Position numbers and translations under genes: made by a program
In this document: in pieces, positions 45,732 to 55,028 of the stretch
How positions within the stretch are numbered: the first letter of the stretch is position 1
How the letters are laid out: each line of letters opens with the position of its first letter
The notes under the pieces: model-generated
Database searches by the model: none
Seen by the model: only the letters and a program-made list of their open reading frames with translations
What the model was told of the DNA's origin: nothing
Assembly (NCBI GenBank): GCA_947644325.1
Contig: CANRZD010000003.1
Location: 1-55,028, forward strand
Length of the DNA stretch: 55,028 bases
Source: an uncultured Clostridia bacterium
Lineage (GTDB): Bacteria > Bacillota > Clostridia > Oscillospirales > Acutalibacteraceae
Reading direction: 5' to 3'

Positions 45732-46567
45732 GCGGGGAAAAGAGCGTCGTAGTGGTGGGCCTGGGGCTCATCGGGGGCTCTGTGGCCAAGGCACTAAAGC
45801 AGCGCACCGCCTGCCGCGTCTACGGCATAGACGCTATGGAGGACGCCCTTTTGGACGCCCTGTCCTGCGGGGCCATAGACGGCAAGGCCGGGCCCCGGGA
45901 GCTTAGGGAAGCCGACATGGTGTACCTGTGCGTCTACCCCGAGGGGGCCCTGGCCTTTATGGAGGAGCACGGCCCCGCCCTCAAGGAAAACTGCGTGGTC
46001 ACCGACACCTGCGGCGTAAAATCGGCCCTGTGCGCGGGCATGGAGAAGCTTCTGCCCCTGGGGAAATACGTCTTCGTGGCCGGGCACCCCATGGCCGGCA
46101 AGGAGAAAAGCGGCTTTGCTATGAGCGACCCCAGCATCTTCATGGGGGCCTCTTACATCGTCGCCCCCTGCGGCGCGCCGGAGTGGGCCGTGAAGGAAGT
46201 AGAAGACATGGCCCTTAAAATGGGCTTCGGGCAGATCGTCCACACCACCCCGGAGAAGCACGACAAGATCATCGCCTTTACCTCCCAGGTGCCCCACGTG
46301 CTGGCCTGCGCCTATGTGCTCAGCCCCCGGTGCAAAGAGCACAAGGGCTTTTCGGCGGGCAGCTACCGGGACGTGTCCCGGGTGGCGGACATCAACGACG
46401 CATTGTGGACCCGGCTGTTCCTGGACAATCAGGAAGCCCTGGTGGGAGAGCTGGACGAGCTCATAGGGGGCCTTGGGCGGTTCAGAGAGGCCATCGCGGC
46501 GGGAGAAGCGGCGGCCCTGCAGGCCCTGCTGCGGCAGGCCGGGGACGCAAAGCGCCACAACGGATAA
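45728..46567 (+). CDS. tyrA: Prephenate dehydrogenase
   Basis: VVVGLGLIGGSVAKALKQ, FVAGHPMAGKEKSGF. Confidence 0.93.
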   Translation: MSGEKSVVVVGLGLIGGSVAKALKQRTACRVYGIDAMEDALLDALSCGAIDGKAGPRELREADMVYLCVYPEGALAFMEEHGPALKENCVVTDTCGVKSALCAGMEKLLPLGKYVFVAGHPMAGKEKSGFAMSDPSIFMGASYIVAPCGAPEWAVKEVEDMALKMGFGQIVHTTPEKHDKIIAFTSQVPHVLACAYVLSPRCKEHKGFSAGSYRDVSRVADINDALWTRLFLDNQEALVGELDELIGGLGRFREAIAAGEAAALQALLRQAGDAKRHNG

Positions 46568-46588
46568 AGAGAAAAGGAGCGAGCGCAC

Positions 46589-47632
46589 ATGGTAATAGAC
46601 GTAAAGACCCAAAGGCCCTACTCCGTCACCATAGAGCCCGGGGCCCTGGGCCGGGTGGGGGACATGGCCCGAAAGCACAAGAAGCCCGGCACAAAGGCCA
46701 TGCTCATCAGCGACACCAATGTTTTTCCCCTTTACGGCAAAAAGGCGCTGGCCTCCCTGGAGGGGGCGGGCTTTATAACCTCCCATTTCGTGTTCGAGGC
46801 AGGGGAGGCCCACAAGCAGCTGAGCACCGTGTGCGACATGTACCGGGCCCTGTCAGAGGGGGGCTTCACCCGCACGGATTTCATCGTGACCCTGGGCGGC
46901 GGCGTCGCCGGGGACATGGGGGGCTTCGCGGCGGCCACCTTCCTGCGGGGCATGGATTTCATGCAGGTCCCCACCAGCCTGGTGGCCCAGGCGGACGCAA
47001 GCGTCGGCGGCAAGACCGGGGTGGACCTGCCCTTTGGGAAGAACCTGGTGGGGGCTTTCCACCAGCCCATGGCCGTGGTGACGGACCCGGAGGCTCTCAG
47101 CACCCTGCCCCGGCACTACTTCAACGACGGCCTGGGGGAGGTCATCAAGCACGGCTGCATTGCGGACATTGCGCTCTTCGAAGCCCTGGAGCAGGGCGCG
47201 GCCTTAGAGGACCTGACCCAGGTGGTGGGCCGCTCCATCGCCATTAAGCGGGACTTTGTGGAGGCCGACACCCGGGACACCGGCCGGCGCATGATCCTGA
47301 ATTTCGGCCACACCTGCGGCCACGCCTTAGAGAAGCTTCACGGCTTTCAGGGCCTCTCCCACGGGGAGGCGGTAGGCATCGGCATGGTCATGGCCTGCAG
47401 GGCCGGGGAGCGCCTGGGCGTCACCGAGCCCGGCACCGGAGAGCGGGTGAAGGCGGTGCTGGAAAAGTACGGCCTGCCCACAGAGGACCACTTCTCCAAG
47501 GAAGAAGTGGTGGCCGCCACGGCCCTGGACAAAAAGAGCGACGGCGACACCCTGCGGGTGATTTTGATCCCCCGTATCGGTGAGAGCCTTATCCGCCCCA
47601 TGAGCCGCCAAGAGCTGCTCTCGGCGCTGTAA
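46589..47632 (+). CDS. aroB: 3-dehydroquinate synthase
   Basis: LGGGVAGDMGGFAAATFLRGMDFMQVPTSLVAQADASVGGKTGVDLPFGKN. Confidence 0.96.
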   Translation: MVIDVKTQRPYSVTIEPGALGRVGDMARKHKKPGTKAMLISDTNVFPLYGKKALASLEGAGFITSHFVFEAGEAHKQLSTVCDMYRALSEGGFTRTDFIVTLGGGVAGDMGGFAAATFLRGMDFMQVPTSLVAQADASVGGKTGVDLPFGKNLVGAFHQPMAVVTDPEALSTLPRHYFNDGLGEVIKHGCIADIALFEALEQGAALEDLTQVVGRSIAIKRDFVEADTRDTGRRMILNFGHTCGHALEKLHGFQGLSHGEAVGIGMVMACRAGERLGVTEPGTGERVKAVLEKYGLPTEDHFSKEEVVAATALDKKSDGDTLRVILIPRIGESLIRPMSRQELLSAL

Positions 47633-47644
47633 AGGAGGGCGGCT

Positions 47645-48949
47645 ATGGCTGAAGTTGTGGTATACGGCCCCGGCTTTTCCGGGGGAGAGGTCACAATGCC
47701 CCCCAGCAAAAGCGCGGCCCACCGGGCGCTTCTGTGCGCGGGGCTTTCAGGGGGGCGGTGCGCCCTCTCCAATATGGACATAAGCGAGGACATCTCCGCC
47801 ACCATGGGCGCGTTGGAGGTCATGGGCCTCGCCGTTTCCCATGACCCGGCGGGGAAGACCATGCTGGTAGAGCCCCGCTCCCAGCCCCAGGGGGGCGAAA
47901 TCGACTGCCGGGAGTCGGGGGGGCTTCTGCGGTTCATGGTGCCCATAGCGGCGGCCCTGGGGGGGCGCTGGCGCTTTACGGGCCGGGGGCGGCTGCCCCA
48001 GCGGCCCCTGGGGGTCTACGCTGACCTGCTGCCCGCCCACGGGGTGGCCTTCCGCACAGAGGGGGGCCTGCCCCTGGAGATCGAAGGGCAGCTCACCCCC
48101 GGGGCCTTCGCCCTGCCCGGGGACATCAGCTCCCAGTTCGTCACGGGCCTGCTGTTGGCGCTGCCCCTTCTTTCGGGGGACAGTGACATCCTGCTCACCT
48201 CCCCCCTGGAGTCCGTGGGCTATGTGGACATGACCCTCCAGGTCCTTCGGGACTTCGGCGTGCATGTAGAGCCGACAGAAAGCGGCTGGCACGTGCCCGG
48301 CGGGCAGCGCTATATCCCCCGGGACTACCGGGTGGAGGGGGACTGGTCCCAGGCGGCCTTCTTCCTCAATATGGCGGCCCTGGCGCCTGGGGGGGCCCCG
48401 GTGCGAGTGGGGGGCCTTTCCCCCCACTCCCTTCAAGGAGACAAGGCCTGCGTGGAGGTCTTCGGGGCCTTCGGGCTCTCCACCCATTGGGAGGACGGGT
48501 GGCTTGTGGCCCAAAACACCCACAGCGGCGAGCCCTTCGGGGGCCTTCGGGGCCAGGTGGTGGACATGGCCCAGATCACCGACATGGCCCCGGCCCTCTC
48601 CGTCTGCGCGGCCCTGAGCCGTGGGGAGACCCGCCTTACAAACGCGGGCCGCCTGCGCCTAAAAGAAAGCGACCGCCTCACCGCCATGGAGCAGGCCATA
48701 AACGCCCTGGGGGGCCGGGCCCGGGCGGCAGGGGACGAGCTCATCATAGAAGGGACAGAGCGCCTCACAGGCGGCACGGCCCAGGGGCAGAACGACCACC
48801 GGGTGCTCATGGCCCTGGCCGGGGCGGGCCTGCGAAGCGCCGCCCCCGTGCGGGTCACCGACCCCTGGTCCATCCGCAAGACATACCCGCGCTTTTATGA
48901 GGATTTTACAGCTTTAGGAGGGAATGCCCATGTCGTCCAGCTGGGGTGA
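47645..48949 (+). CDS. aroA: 3-phosphoshikimate 1-carboxyvinyltransferase (EPSP synthase)
   Basis: PPSKSAAHRALLCAGLS, RLKESDRLTAM; EPT-fold length. Confidence 0.95.
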   Translation: MAEVVVYGPGFSGGEVTMPPSKSAAHRALLCAGLSGGRCALSNMDISEDISATMGALEVMGLAVSHDPAGKTMLVEPRSQPQGGEIDCRESGGLLRFMVPIAAALGGRWRFTGRGRLPQRPLGVYADLLPAHGVAFRTEGGLPLEIEGQLTPGAFALPGDISSQFVTGLLLALPLLSGDSDILLTSPLESVGYVDMTLQVLRDFGVHVEPTESGWHVPGGQRYIPRDYRVEGDWSQAAFFLNMAALAPGGAPVRVGGLSPHSLQGDKACVEVFGAFGLSTHWEDGWLVAQNTHSGEPFGGLRGQVVDMAQITDMAPALSVCAALSRGETRLTNAGRLRLKESDRLTAMEQAINALGGRARAAGDELIIEGTERLTGGTAQGQNDHRVLMALAGAGLRSAAPVRVTDPWSIRKTYPRFYEDFTALGGNAHVVQLG

Positions 48950-50021
48950 AAGGATCAAAATCAGCATATTCGGCGGTAGCCACACCCAGGCCATCGGGGT
49001 GAACATAGACGGCCTGCCCGCCGGGGAGATGATAGAGGAGGAGCAGGTCCTGCGCCAGATGGCCCGTAGGGCTCCCGGCCAGGATCCCACCGCCACCGCC
49101 CGCAGGGAGGCCGACGCCCCCCGGGTGCTCTGCGGCCTTTTAGAGGGGGTGACCACCGGCGCGCCTTTATGCGCCGTTATCGAGAACACCAACCAGCGCT
49201 CTAAAGACTACGAGAGCCTGCGCCGCCTGCCCCGGCCGGGCCACGCGGATTACACCGCCGGCCTGCGCTATGGGGGGCATAACGACATCCGGGGCGGCGG
49301 GCACTTTTCCGGGCGGCTGACGGCCCCCTTAGTGTACGCCGGGGCCCTGTGCAGGCAGATCCTGGAAAGAAGGGGCGTCACCGTGGGCTCCCACGTGGCG
49401 GCCATCGCCGGTGAGCCCGATCTGGGCTTTCACCCGGTGAACGTGGACAAGGCGCTTTTGGACCGGCTGAACGGGGAGTACTTCCCGGTCATCGACCCCG
49501 CGGCCCGGGAGAAAATGCGGGAGCGGATAGAAGAAGCCCGAAAGGAGGGCGACAGCGTAGGGGGCCTTGTAGAGTGCGCGGTGCTGGGCCTGCCCGGCGG
49601 CGCGGGCAACCCCATGTTCCAGGGGGCGGAGAGCCTTTTTGCCTCCCTCCTGTTCGGCATCCCGGCGGTAAAGGGCGTGGACTTCGGGGCGGGCTTTTTG
49701 GCGGCCTACCTCAGGGGCAGCCAGAACAACGACCCCTTCTACTACGACGAAAAGGGGGACGTGAAGACCCGCACGAACTTTGCCGGGGGCATCCTGGGGG
49801 GCATTACAACTGGCATGCCGCTTATTTTCGAGACGGCCTTCAAGCCCACGCCCTCCATCGCAAAGGAGCAGGACACCATAAACCTGCCCGAGCACAAAAA
49901 CGACAAGCTCTCCGTCACCGGCCGGCACGACCCCTGCATCGTGCCCCGGGCGGCCCCGGTGGTAGAGGCGGCCGCCTGCATCGCCTCATTGGAGCTTTTG
50001 GCCCAAAGCGGCCTGTTATAA
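48930..50021 (+). CDS. aroC: Chorismate synthase
   Basis: SIFGGSHTQAIGVNIDGLPAGE, RPGHADYTAGLRYGGHNDIRGGGHFSGRLTA. Confidence 0.96.
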   Translation: MSSSWGERIKISIFGGSHTQAIGVNIDGLPAGEMIEEEQVLRQMARRAPGQDPTATARREADAPRVLCGLLEGVTTGAPLCAVIENTNQRSKDYESLRRLPRPGHADYTAGLRYGGHNDIRGGGHFSGRLTAPLVYAGALCRQILERRGVTVGSHVAAIAGEPDLGFHPVNVDKALLDRLNGEYFPVIDPAAREKMRERIEEARKEGDSVGGLVECAVLGLPGGAGNPMFQGAESLFASLLFGIPAVKGVDFGAGFLAAYLRGSQNNDPFYYDEKGDVKTRTNFAGGILGGITTGMPLIFETAFKPTPSIAKEQDTINLPEHKNDKLSVTGRHDPCIVPRAAPVVEAAACIASLELLAQSGLL

Positions 50022-50046
50022 TACACAGAAAAGGGAGGAAACGCCT

Positions 50047-51180
50047 ATGGAAAAGGAAGAAGCCAAAAAGCAGCTCAGTACCATCCGCCAGCAGATAGAC
50101 GCCATAGACGGGAAGCTTTTGCCCCTGTTCCTGCAGCGCATGCAGTGCACCGAGCAGGTGGCGCAGATCAAGCGGGAGGCGGGCCTGCCCGTGCTTGCCC
50201 CCCAGCGGGAGAAGGAAATTCTCGACTGGGCAGGCCGGCAGGCCGGGGACTGCGGCCCCAGCGCCCAGGCCTTTTATCAGGCCCTCATGTCCATCAGCCG
50301 GGCCCGGCAGCACCTGCTCTTAGAGGGCGGCGGGGAGCTCAGAGACCTGGAGCGCACCGCCCGCCGCAGCGTCCCGACCCCCCGGAAGGTGGTCTGCCAG
50401 GGGGTAGAGGGGGCCTACTCCCACAAGGCCGCCAAGGCTTTGTTCGGGGGCGCGCCCATTGACTTCGTGCCGGAGTTCGGCCAGGTCTTTGACAGCATAG
50501 ACCAAGAGCCCGGCGCGGTGGGGGTGCTGCCGGTAGAGAATTCAGCGGCTGGCAGCGTCACGGCGGTGTACGACCTCATCCTGCGCTACCGCTTCTACAT
50601 CGTGGGCGCGGTGGACGTAAAGGTAGAGCACTGCCTCTGCGCCACCGGGGAGGGGCCTGTGACCCGGGTGGTCTCCCACCCCCAGGGGCTCTCTCAGTGC
50701 AGCCAGTACATAAAGGAAATGGGCCTGACCCCCGTGGAGTGGTCCAACACCGCCGCCGCCGCCCGGCATGTGGCGCAGGAGCGCCCGGAGGGCACCGCCG
50801 CCATCTGCTCAGAAGACGCGGCGGAAAAGTACGGCCTAAAGATATTGGCCCGGGGCATACAGAACCAGAAGGACAACACCACCCGCTTCATCGTCATCTC
50901 CAAAGAAGCCTTCCTGCCCGAGGACGCCACGAAGATCAGCCTGTGCTTTTCCATCCCCCACACCACCGGGTCCCTGTCGAGCGTGCTGGAGCGCTTTTCG
51001 GCCTGCGGGCTGAACCTTACGAAAATAGAGTCCCGCCCCAAGCCCGGGGCCGGCTTCGAGTACGATTTCTACCTGGATTTCACCGGCAGCATCCACCACC
51101 CGCAGACCCTTGCCCTCATCTGCGCTCTCCACGACGAGCTGCCCCGGTTTTCGTTTTTGGGCAACTACAGCGAAGGATAA
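50047..51180 (+). CDS. pheA: Bifunctional chorismate mutase / prephenate dehydratase
   Basis: CM domain RQQIDAIDGKLLPLFLQRM; PDT QGVEGAYSHKAAKALFG, GVLPVENSAAGSV; ACT LTKIESRPKPGAGFEYDFYLDF. Confidence 0.95.
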   Translation: MEKEEAKKQLSTIRQQIDAIDGKLLPLFLQRMQCTEQVAQIKREAGLPVLAPQREKEILDWAGRQAGDCGPSAQAFYQALMSISRARQHLLLEGGGELRDLERTARRSVPTPRKVVCQGVEGAYSHKAAKALFGGAPIDFVPEFGQVFDSIDQEPGAVGVLPVENSAAGSVTAVYDLILRYRFYIVGAVDVKVEHCLCATGEGPVTRVVSHPQGLSQCSQYIKEMGLTPVEWSNTAAAARHVAQERPEGTAAICSEDAAEKYGLKILARGIQNQKDNTTRFIVISKEAFLPEDATKISLCFSIPHTTGSLSSVLERFSACGLNLTKIESRPKPGAGFEYDFYLDFTGSIHHPQTLALICALHDELPRFSFLGNYSEG

Positions 51181-51192
51181 GGGGGAACAATT

Positions 51193-51699
51193 ATGGATAT
51201 CACATTGGAGAAGGTAGAGACCCAGGAGCAGATCGACGCCCTGTGCGCCATCGCCGGGACCGTATGGCACCTGACCTACGACAGCCTGGTGCCACAGGGC
51301 CAGGTGGAATACATGCTGGAAAAGTTCCAGTCTGATAAGGCCGTAAAGGCCCAGATGAAGGAGCAGAACTACCGCTATTACCTGATGCGCTGCGGAGGGC
51401 AGGCGGCGGGCTTTGTGGGCTTCTCTCCCCGGTATGAGGGGAGAGAGGAGATGTTTTTGAGCAAGGTCTACCTGCTGCCGGAGTACCGGGGCAAGGGGGC
51501 TGTCAAGGCTGCCTTCGCCCTGGTGGAGGAGCAGGCAAGGGAAGAGGGCCTTCCCGCCATCCGCCTGACCGTAAACAAGGGCAACACCCACGCCGTAGAG
51601 GTCTACGAGCACTACGGCTTCGAGACGGTGGAGAAGGTAAAGACCGACATCGGCTATGGCTATGTGATGGACGATTTCATCATGGTAAAGAAATTATAA
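51193..51699 (+). CDS. GNAT family N-acetyltransferase
   Basis: LLPEYRGKGAVKAAFALVEEQA...; LTVNKGNTHAVEVYEHYGFETV. Confidence 0.9.
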   Translation: MDITLEKVETQEQIDALCAIAGTVWHLTYDSLVPQGQVEYMLEKFQSDKAVKAQMKEQNYRYYLMRCGGQAAGFVGFSPRYEGREEMFLSKVYLLPEYRGKGAVKAAFALVEEQAREEGLPAIRLTVNKGNTHAVEVYEHYGFETVEKVKTDIGYGYVMDDFIMVKKL

Positions 51700-51722
51700 C
51701 AAATCGAAAGGCGGAACCTGGT

Positions 51723-52184
51723 ATGAAAAAGATCGCGAGCTTTACAGTGAACCACGACAAGCTGGAAAAGGGCATGTACACCTCCCGCACCGACGGGGAC
51801 GTGGTTACCTACGACATCCGCATGAAGAAGCCCAACATGGGCGACTATCTCAACAACGGCCAGCTGCACACCTTCGAGCACCTGTTCGCCACCTATGCCC
51901 GCAACAGCGCCCTCTCCGACCAGGTGGTCTACGTAGGGCCCATGGGCTGCCGCACGGGGTTCTATTTCCTGGTGCGGGACGCCGTGACCCCCCAGGAGGC
52001 CATCGGCCTTGTGAAGAAGTGCTTTGCCTTCATCCGGGACTATGAGGGGGAAATACCCGGAAGCAAGCGAGAGGAGTGCGGCAACTACAAGGAGCACGAC
52101 CTGCCCGGGGCCCGGGAAGTGGCCGTGGACATGCTGAAAGTCTTAGATAACTGGACGGAAGCGGACCTTACATACGCCGAATAA
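51723..52184 (+). CDS. luxS: S-ribosylhomocysteine lyase
   Basis: ASFTVNHDKLEKGMY, LHTFEHLFATYAR, GPMGCRTGFYF. Confidence 0.96.
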   Translation: MKKIASFTVNHDKLEKGMYTSRTDGDVVTYDIRMKKPNMGDYLNNGQLHTFEHLFATYARNSALSDQVVYVGPMGCRTGFYFLVRDAVTPQEAIGLVKKCFAFIRDYEGEIPGSKREECGNYKEHDLPGAREVAVDMLKVLDNWTEADLTYAE

Positions 52185-52268
52185 AAACATTCAGCGGTTT
52201 CGACAAACTTAATAGGAATTGTTTGGTAAAATAGCCGGGAACTCAATTCAAAAGGAGGTCCTACTATT

Positions 52269-52943
52269 TTGCGTAAACAAATCCTGTCCCTTTTACTCAT
52301 CCTGTTGGTGGCTTTCTCCGGGGCGACGGCCCAGGGGGCGGGGCTCACCGACCACATCACCGTGAAAAGCTACGACCCGGATATGAACTACATGGCGGCC
52401 ATGCTCCAGGCCCTGGAGGACGGCGGCGCCTACGCCATGCAGGTGGGGGCCATCTATGAGCAGCAGCGGAACCTGAAAATAAACGCCCTGGGGCTGTCTC
52501 AGAAGATCACCTCTTACTTTACCACCTACGCCACCCCGGCGGAGATCTTAGCGGCTATAGAGGCTGACAAGCGCCCTAAGTACACCCAGGATGAGCTGAC
52601 CCTTCTGGCGGCCATCATCCACTCAGAGGCCGGGTGCACCTGGATACCGGACTGGGTGCAGCTTTACGTGGGCAGCGTAGTTCTTAATCGGGTGGAGAGC
52701 CCGCGCTTTCCCAATACCATCAAGGCGGTGCTGGACCAGCCCGGCCAGTACCGCCCCACCAGCGGCCTCTATGCCTTAAAGCCCGACGCCCGCACGATTG
52801 AAAACGCCCGCTACCTGCTGGAAAACGGCAGCGTGCTGCCGGGGAACGTGGTGTTCCAGAGCCTGGGGCGGCTGGGCAGCGGGGTCTACGAGACCTACTA
52901 CGACAAGTACCTGGGCTCGACCACTTACTTTTGTTTTCTTTAG
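52269..52943 (+). CDS. Secreted SleB-like cell-wall hydrolase
   Basis: TTG start after AAAGGAGGT; signal peptide; ELTLLAAIIHSEAGCTWIPDWVQLYVGSVVLNRV Hydrolase_2-like. Confidence 0.82.
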   Translation: MRKQILSLLLILLVAFSGATAQGAGLTDHITVKSYDPDMNYMAAMLQALEDGGAYAMQVGAIYEQQRNLKINALGLSQKITSYFTTYATPAEILAAIEADKRPKYTQDELTLLAAIIHSEAGCTWIPDWVQLYVGSVVLNRVESPRFPNTIKAVLDQPGQYRPTSGLYALKPDARTIENARYLLENGSVLPGNVVFQSLGRLGSGVYETYYDKYLGSTTYFCFL

Positions 52944-52946
52944 GAT

Positions 52947-52975
52947 TTGACAAAGGGCGCGGCCACGAGTATAAT
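52947..52975 (+). promoter_or_regulatory. Consensus promoter of greA-lysS
   Basis: TTGACA-17-TATAAT. Confidence 0.85.
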
Positions 52976-53013
52976 AGTAGCCAAACCCAAACGGAAAAGG
53001 ATGGACATGGAGT

Positions 53014-53496
53014 ATGGCAGAAAAGCAGTTTTTTGTGACAGAGGAAGGGCTTGCCGCCCTGGAAAAGGAACTGGAATATTTGAAGACCGTGCGCCGCAAG
53101 GAAGTGGCGGAGAAGATCAAGGTGGCGCTGTCCTTCGGTGATTTGTCGGAGAACAGCGAATATGACGAGGCCAAGAACGACCAGGCCATCATGGAGGCCC
53201 GCATAGCCGACGTGGAAGTGATGCTCAAGAACTCCGTTGTCATCGACGAGAGCGAGCTGAGCAACGAGACCGTGCACATCGGCTCCAAGGTCCAGGTGGA
53301 GGTGGTGACGGCTTCGGGGAAGAAGTCCACAAAGGATTATAAGATCGTGGGCTCCAACGAGGCCGACCCCCGGGGGGGCAAAATCTCCGACGAGTCGGCG
53401 GTGGGCAAGGCCCTTTTGGGCGCCGTGCAGGGCCAGACCGTAGAGGTGGAGACCCCCGCGGGCTTCTCCACCTACATGGTGCTGTCGATCTCATAA
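53014..53496 (+). CDS. greA: Transcription elongation factor GreA
   Basis: VTEEGLAALEKELEYLKTVRRKEVAEKIKVALSFGDLSENSEYDEAKNDQA. Confidence 0.97.
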   Translation: MAEKQFFVTEEGLAALEKELEYLKTVRRKEVAEKIKVALSFGDLSENSEYDEAKNDQAIMEARIADVEVMLKNSVVIDESELSNETVHIGSKVQVEVVTASGKKSTKDYKIVGSNEADPRGGKISDESAVGKALLGAVQGQTVEVETPAGFSTYMVLSIS

Positions 53497-53541
53497 AATA
53501 CGGGAAAAGAAGGAAAGAAAAAAGGAAAGGAAGTGCCGGGA

Positions 53542-55028
53542 GTGGCGGAGCGCAAGCAGCAGGGGGCCCAGGCGGAAGGGGCCCAGGACTTAAAGGAAAT
53601 TTTACAGATACGCAGGAACAAGCTGTTCTCTATGCAGCAGGAGGGGAAGGACCCCTATGCCCAGGTGTCCTTTGACGTAAAGAACAAGGCCCAGGAGATT
53701 ACAGACCGCTTTGAAGAGCTGGAAGGAAAGCAGGTGTCCGTGGCCGGCCGCGTCATGAGCCGCCGGGGCATGGGCAAGGTGTCCTTCATGGACCTGCGGG
53801 ATGTGTCCGGGCGGATACAGCTGTACGCGAAGATAGACGTCATGGGCGAGGAAGCCTACAAGGCCATGCAGGCCTCTTTGGACATCGGGGATATCGTGGG
53901 GGTGGAGGGCGAAGTCTTCCGCACCCAGCGGGGGGAGATTTCCGTGAAGGTGAACGCCCTCACTATCCTCTCCAAGGCCTTATTGCCCCTGCCGGAAAAA
54001 TACCACGGCCTTACAAACACAGACGCCCGGTACCGGCAGCGGTATCTGGACCTTATCATGAACCCCGAGGTGCGGGACGTGTTCGTAAAGCGCTCCCGCA
54101 TCATCACCGCCATCCGGGAGTATCTGGACGGCAAGGCCTTTTTGGAGGTGGAGACCCCGGTGCTGCACGTGCAGGCGGGGGGCGCCGCGGCGCGGCCCTT
54201 TATCACCCACCACAACACCCTGGATTTGGACATGTACCTGCGCATCGCCCTGGAGCTGCACTTAAAGCGCCTGATCGTAGGCGGCTTCGAGCGGGTCTAT
54301 GAGATCGGCCGCATTTTCCGCAACGAGGGCATGGACCGCACCCATAACCCGGAATTCACCATGCTGGAGCTCTACCAGGCCTACACGGACGTGCACGGCA
54401 TGATGGACATCACCGAGGACCTGATCCGCACCGTGGCCCACAAGGTGCTGGGCACCGGCAAGGTAGAAGTGGACGGGGTGGAGATCGACCTGGATAAGCC
54501 CTTCACCCGCATCAGCATGACAGAGGCCGTGAAGCAGTACGCGGGGGTGGACTTCGCCCAGGTAGAGACCCTGGAGCAGGCAAGGGAGCTTGCCAAGGAG
54601 CATCACATCGAATACGAGCCCCGGCACCGCAAGGGGGATATCCTCAATCTGTTCTTCGAGGCCTACTGCGAGGAGAAGCTGGTGCAGCCCACGTTCCTTA
54701 CGGGCCACCCGGTGGACATCTCTCCCCTGGCCAAGAAGGACCCGGCGGACCCCCAGTACACCCAGCGGTTCGAGCTCTTTATCTGCGGCAGCGAGTACGC
54801 CAACGCCTTCAGCGAGCTCAACGACCCCATTGACCAGCGGGAGCGCTTCGAGGCCCAGGCCGCCCAGAAGGCCGCCGGCGACGACGAGGCCTGCGACGTG
54901 GACGAGGATTTCCTCACCGCCCTGGAGTACGGCATGCCCCCCACCGGCGGCATGGGCATGGGCATCGACCGTCTGGTCATGCTGCTGACGGGCGCGCAGT
55001 CCATTCGGGACGTGCTGTTGTTCCCCAC
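53542..55028 (+). CDS. lysS: Lysyl-tRNA synthetase, 3' end truncated by window edge (absent from ORF track)
   Basis: Open frame from GTG 53542 to window end: QIRRNKLFSMQQEGKDPY..., RYRQRYLDLIMNPEVRDVFVKRSRII, FRNEGMDRTHNPEFTMLELYQAY, GMGMGIDRLVMLLTG. Confidence 0.95.
   Translation, partial: MAERKQQGAQAEGAQDLKEILQIRRNKLFSMQQEGKDPYAQVSFDVKNKAQEITDRFEELEGKQVSVAGRVMSRRGMGKVSFMDLRDVSGRIQLYAKIDVMGEEAYKAMQASLDIGDIVGVEGEVFRTQRGEISVKVNALTILSKALLPLPEKYHGLTNTDARYRQRYLDLIMNPEVRDVFVKRSRIITAIREYLDGKAFLEVETPVLHVQAGGAAARPFITHHNTLDLDMYLRIALELHLKRLIVGGFERVYEIGRIFRNEGMDRTHNPEFTMLELYQAYTDVHGMMDITEDLIRTVAHKVLGTGKVEVDGVEIDLDKPFTRISMTEAVKQYAGVDFAQVETLEQARELAKEHHIEYEPRHRKGDILNLFFEAYCEEKLVQPTFLTGHPVDISPLAKKDPADPQYTQRFELFICGSEYANAFSELNDPIDQRERFEAQAAQKAAGDDEACDVDEDFLTALEYGMPPTGGMGMGIDRLVMLLTGAQSIRDVLLFP

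Overview
The window is a high-GC Firmicutes (Clostridia / Oscillospiraceae-like) chromosomal segment. It is dense with housekeeping genes and has no rRNA, tRNA, CRISPR array or transposase that I can see. Recognisable content: pgi (5'-truncated), DUF177-rpmF, DUF512 radical-SAM protein, der, plsY, NUDIX, murA, yycJ-like MBL hydrolase, rlmH, a PfoR-type PTS IIC, mreB-like, BlaI-like, pyrG, dapF-dapL, a DUF2089/DUF4097 pair, GH3 hexosaminidase, nadE, VanW-like protein, MGDG-synthase-like glycosyltransferase, AlkD-like protein, pfkB-family kinase, xpaC-telA, AraC-rhaB-rhaA-rhaD, a three-gene phosphorelay (REC-HD-PAS-GGDEF / HPt / hybrid kinase), Gfo/Idh/MocA, proS, acpP, an aromatic amino acid supercluster (aroE-aroK-membrane protein // aroF-tyrA-aroB-aroA-aroC-pheA), GNAT, luxS, SleB-like hydrolase, greA and lysS (3'-truncated). 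The most interesting locus lies between proS and acpP (about 41397-41670). It has the architecture of a chromosomal type I toxin-antitoxin system. A 31-aa hydrophobic peptide with a basic C-terminus is encoded on +. A convergent roughly 75-80 nt RNA with its own TTGCAA-17-TATAAT promoter is on -. The two share a perfect 17-bp bidirectional terminator. A duplicated target sequence lets the small RNA pair over 27 bp (with one 5-nt bulge) with the toxin start region. The peptide is too short for the supplied ORF track. Other second-look items: a promoter-supported 46-aa small protein (1685-1825, -), attenuator-like leaders upstream of pyrG and aroF (the latter with a Phe-rich 43-aa leader ORF), operator-like repeats upstream of DUF2089/DUF4097, and the c-di-GMP phosphorelay operon.
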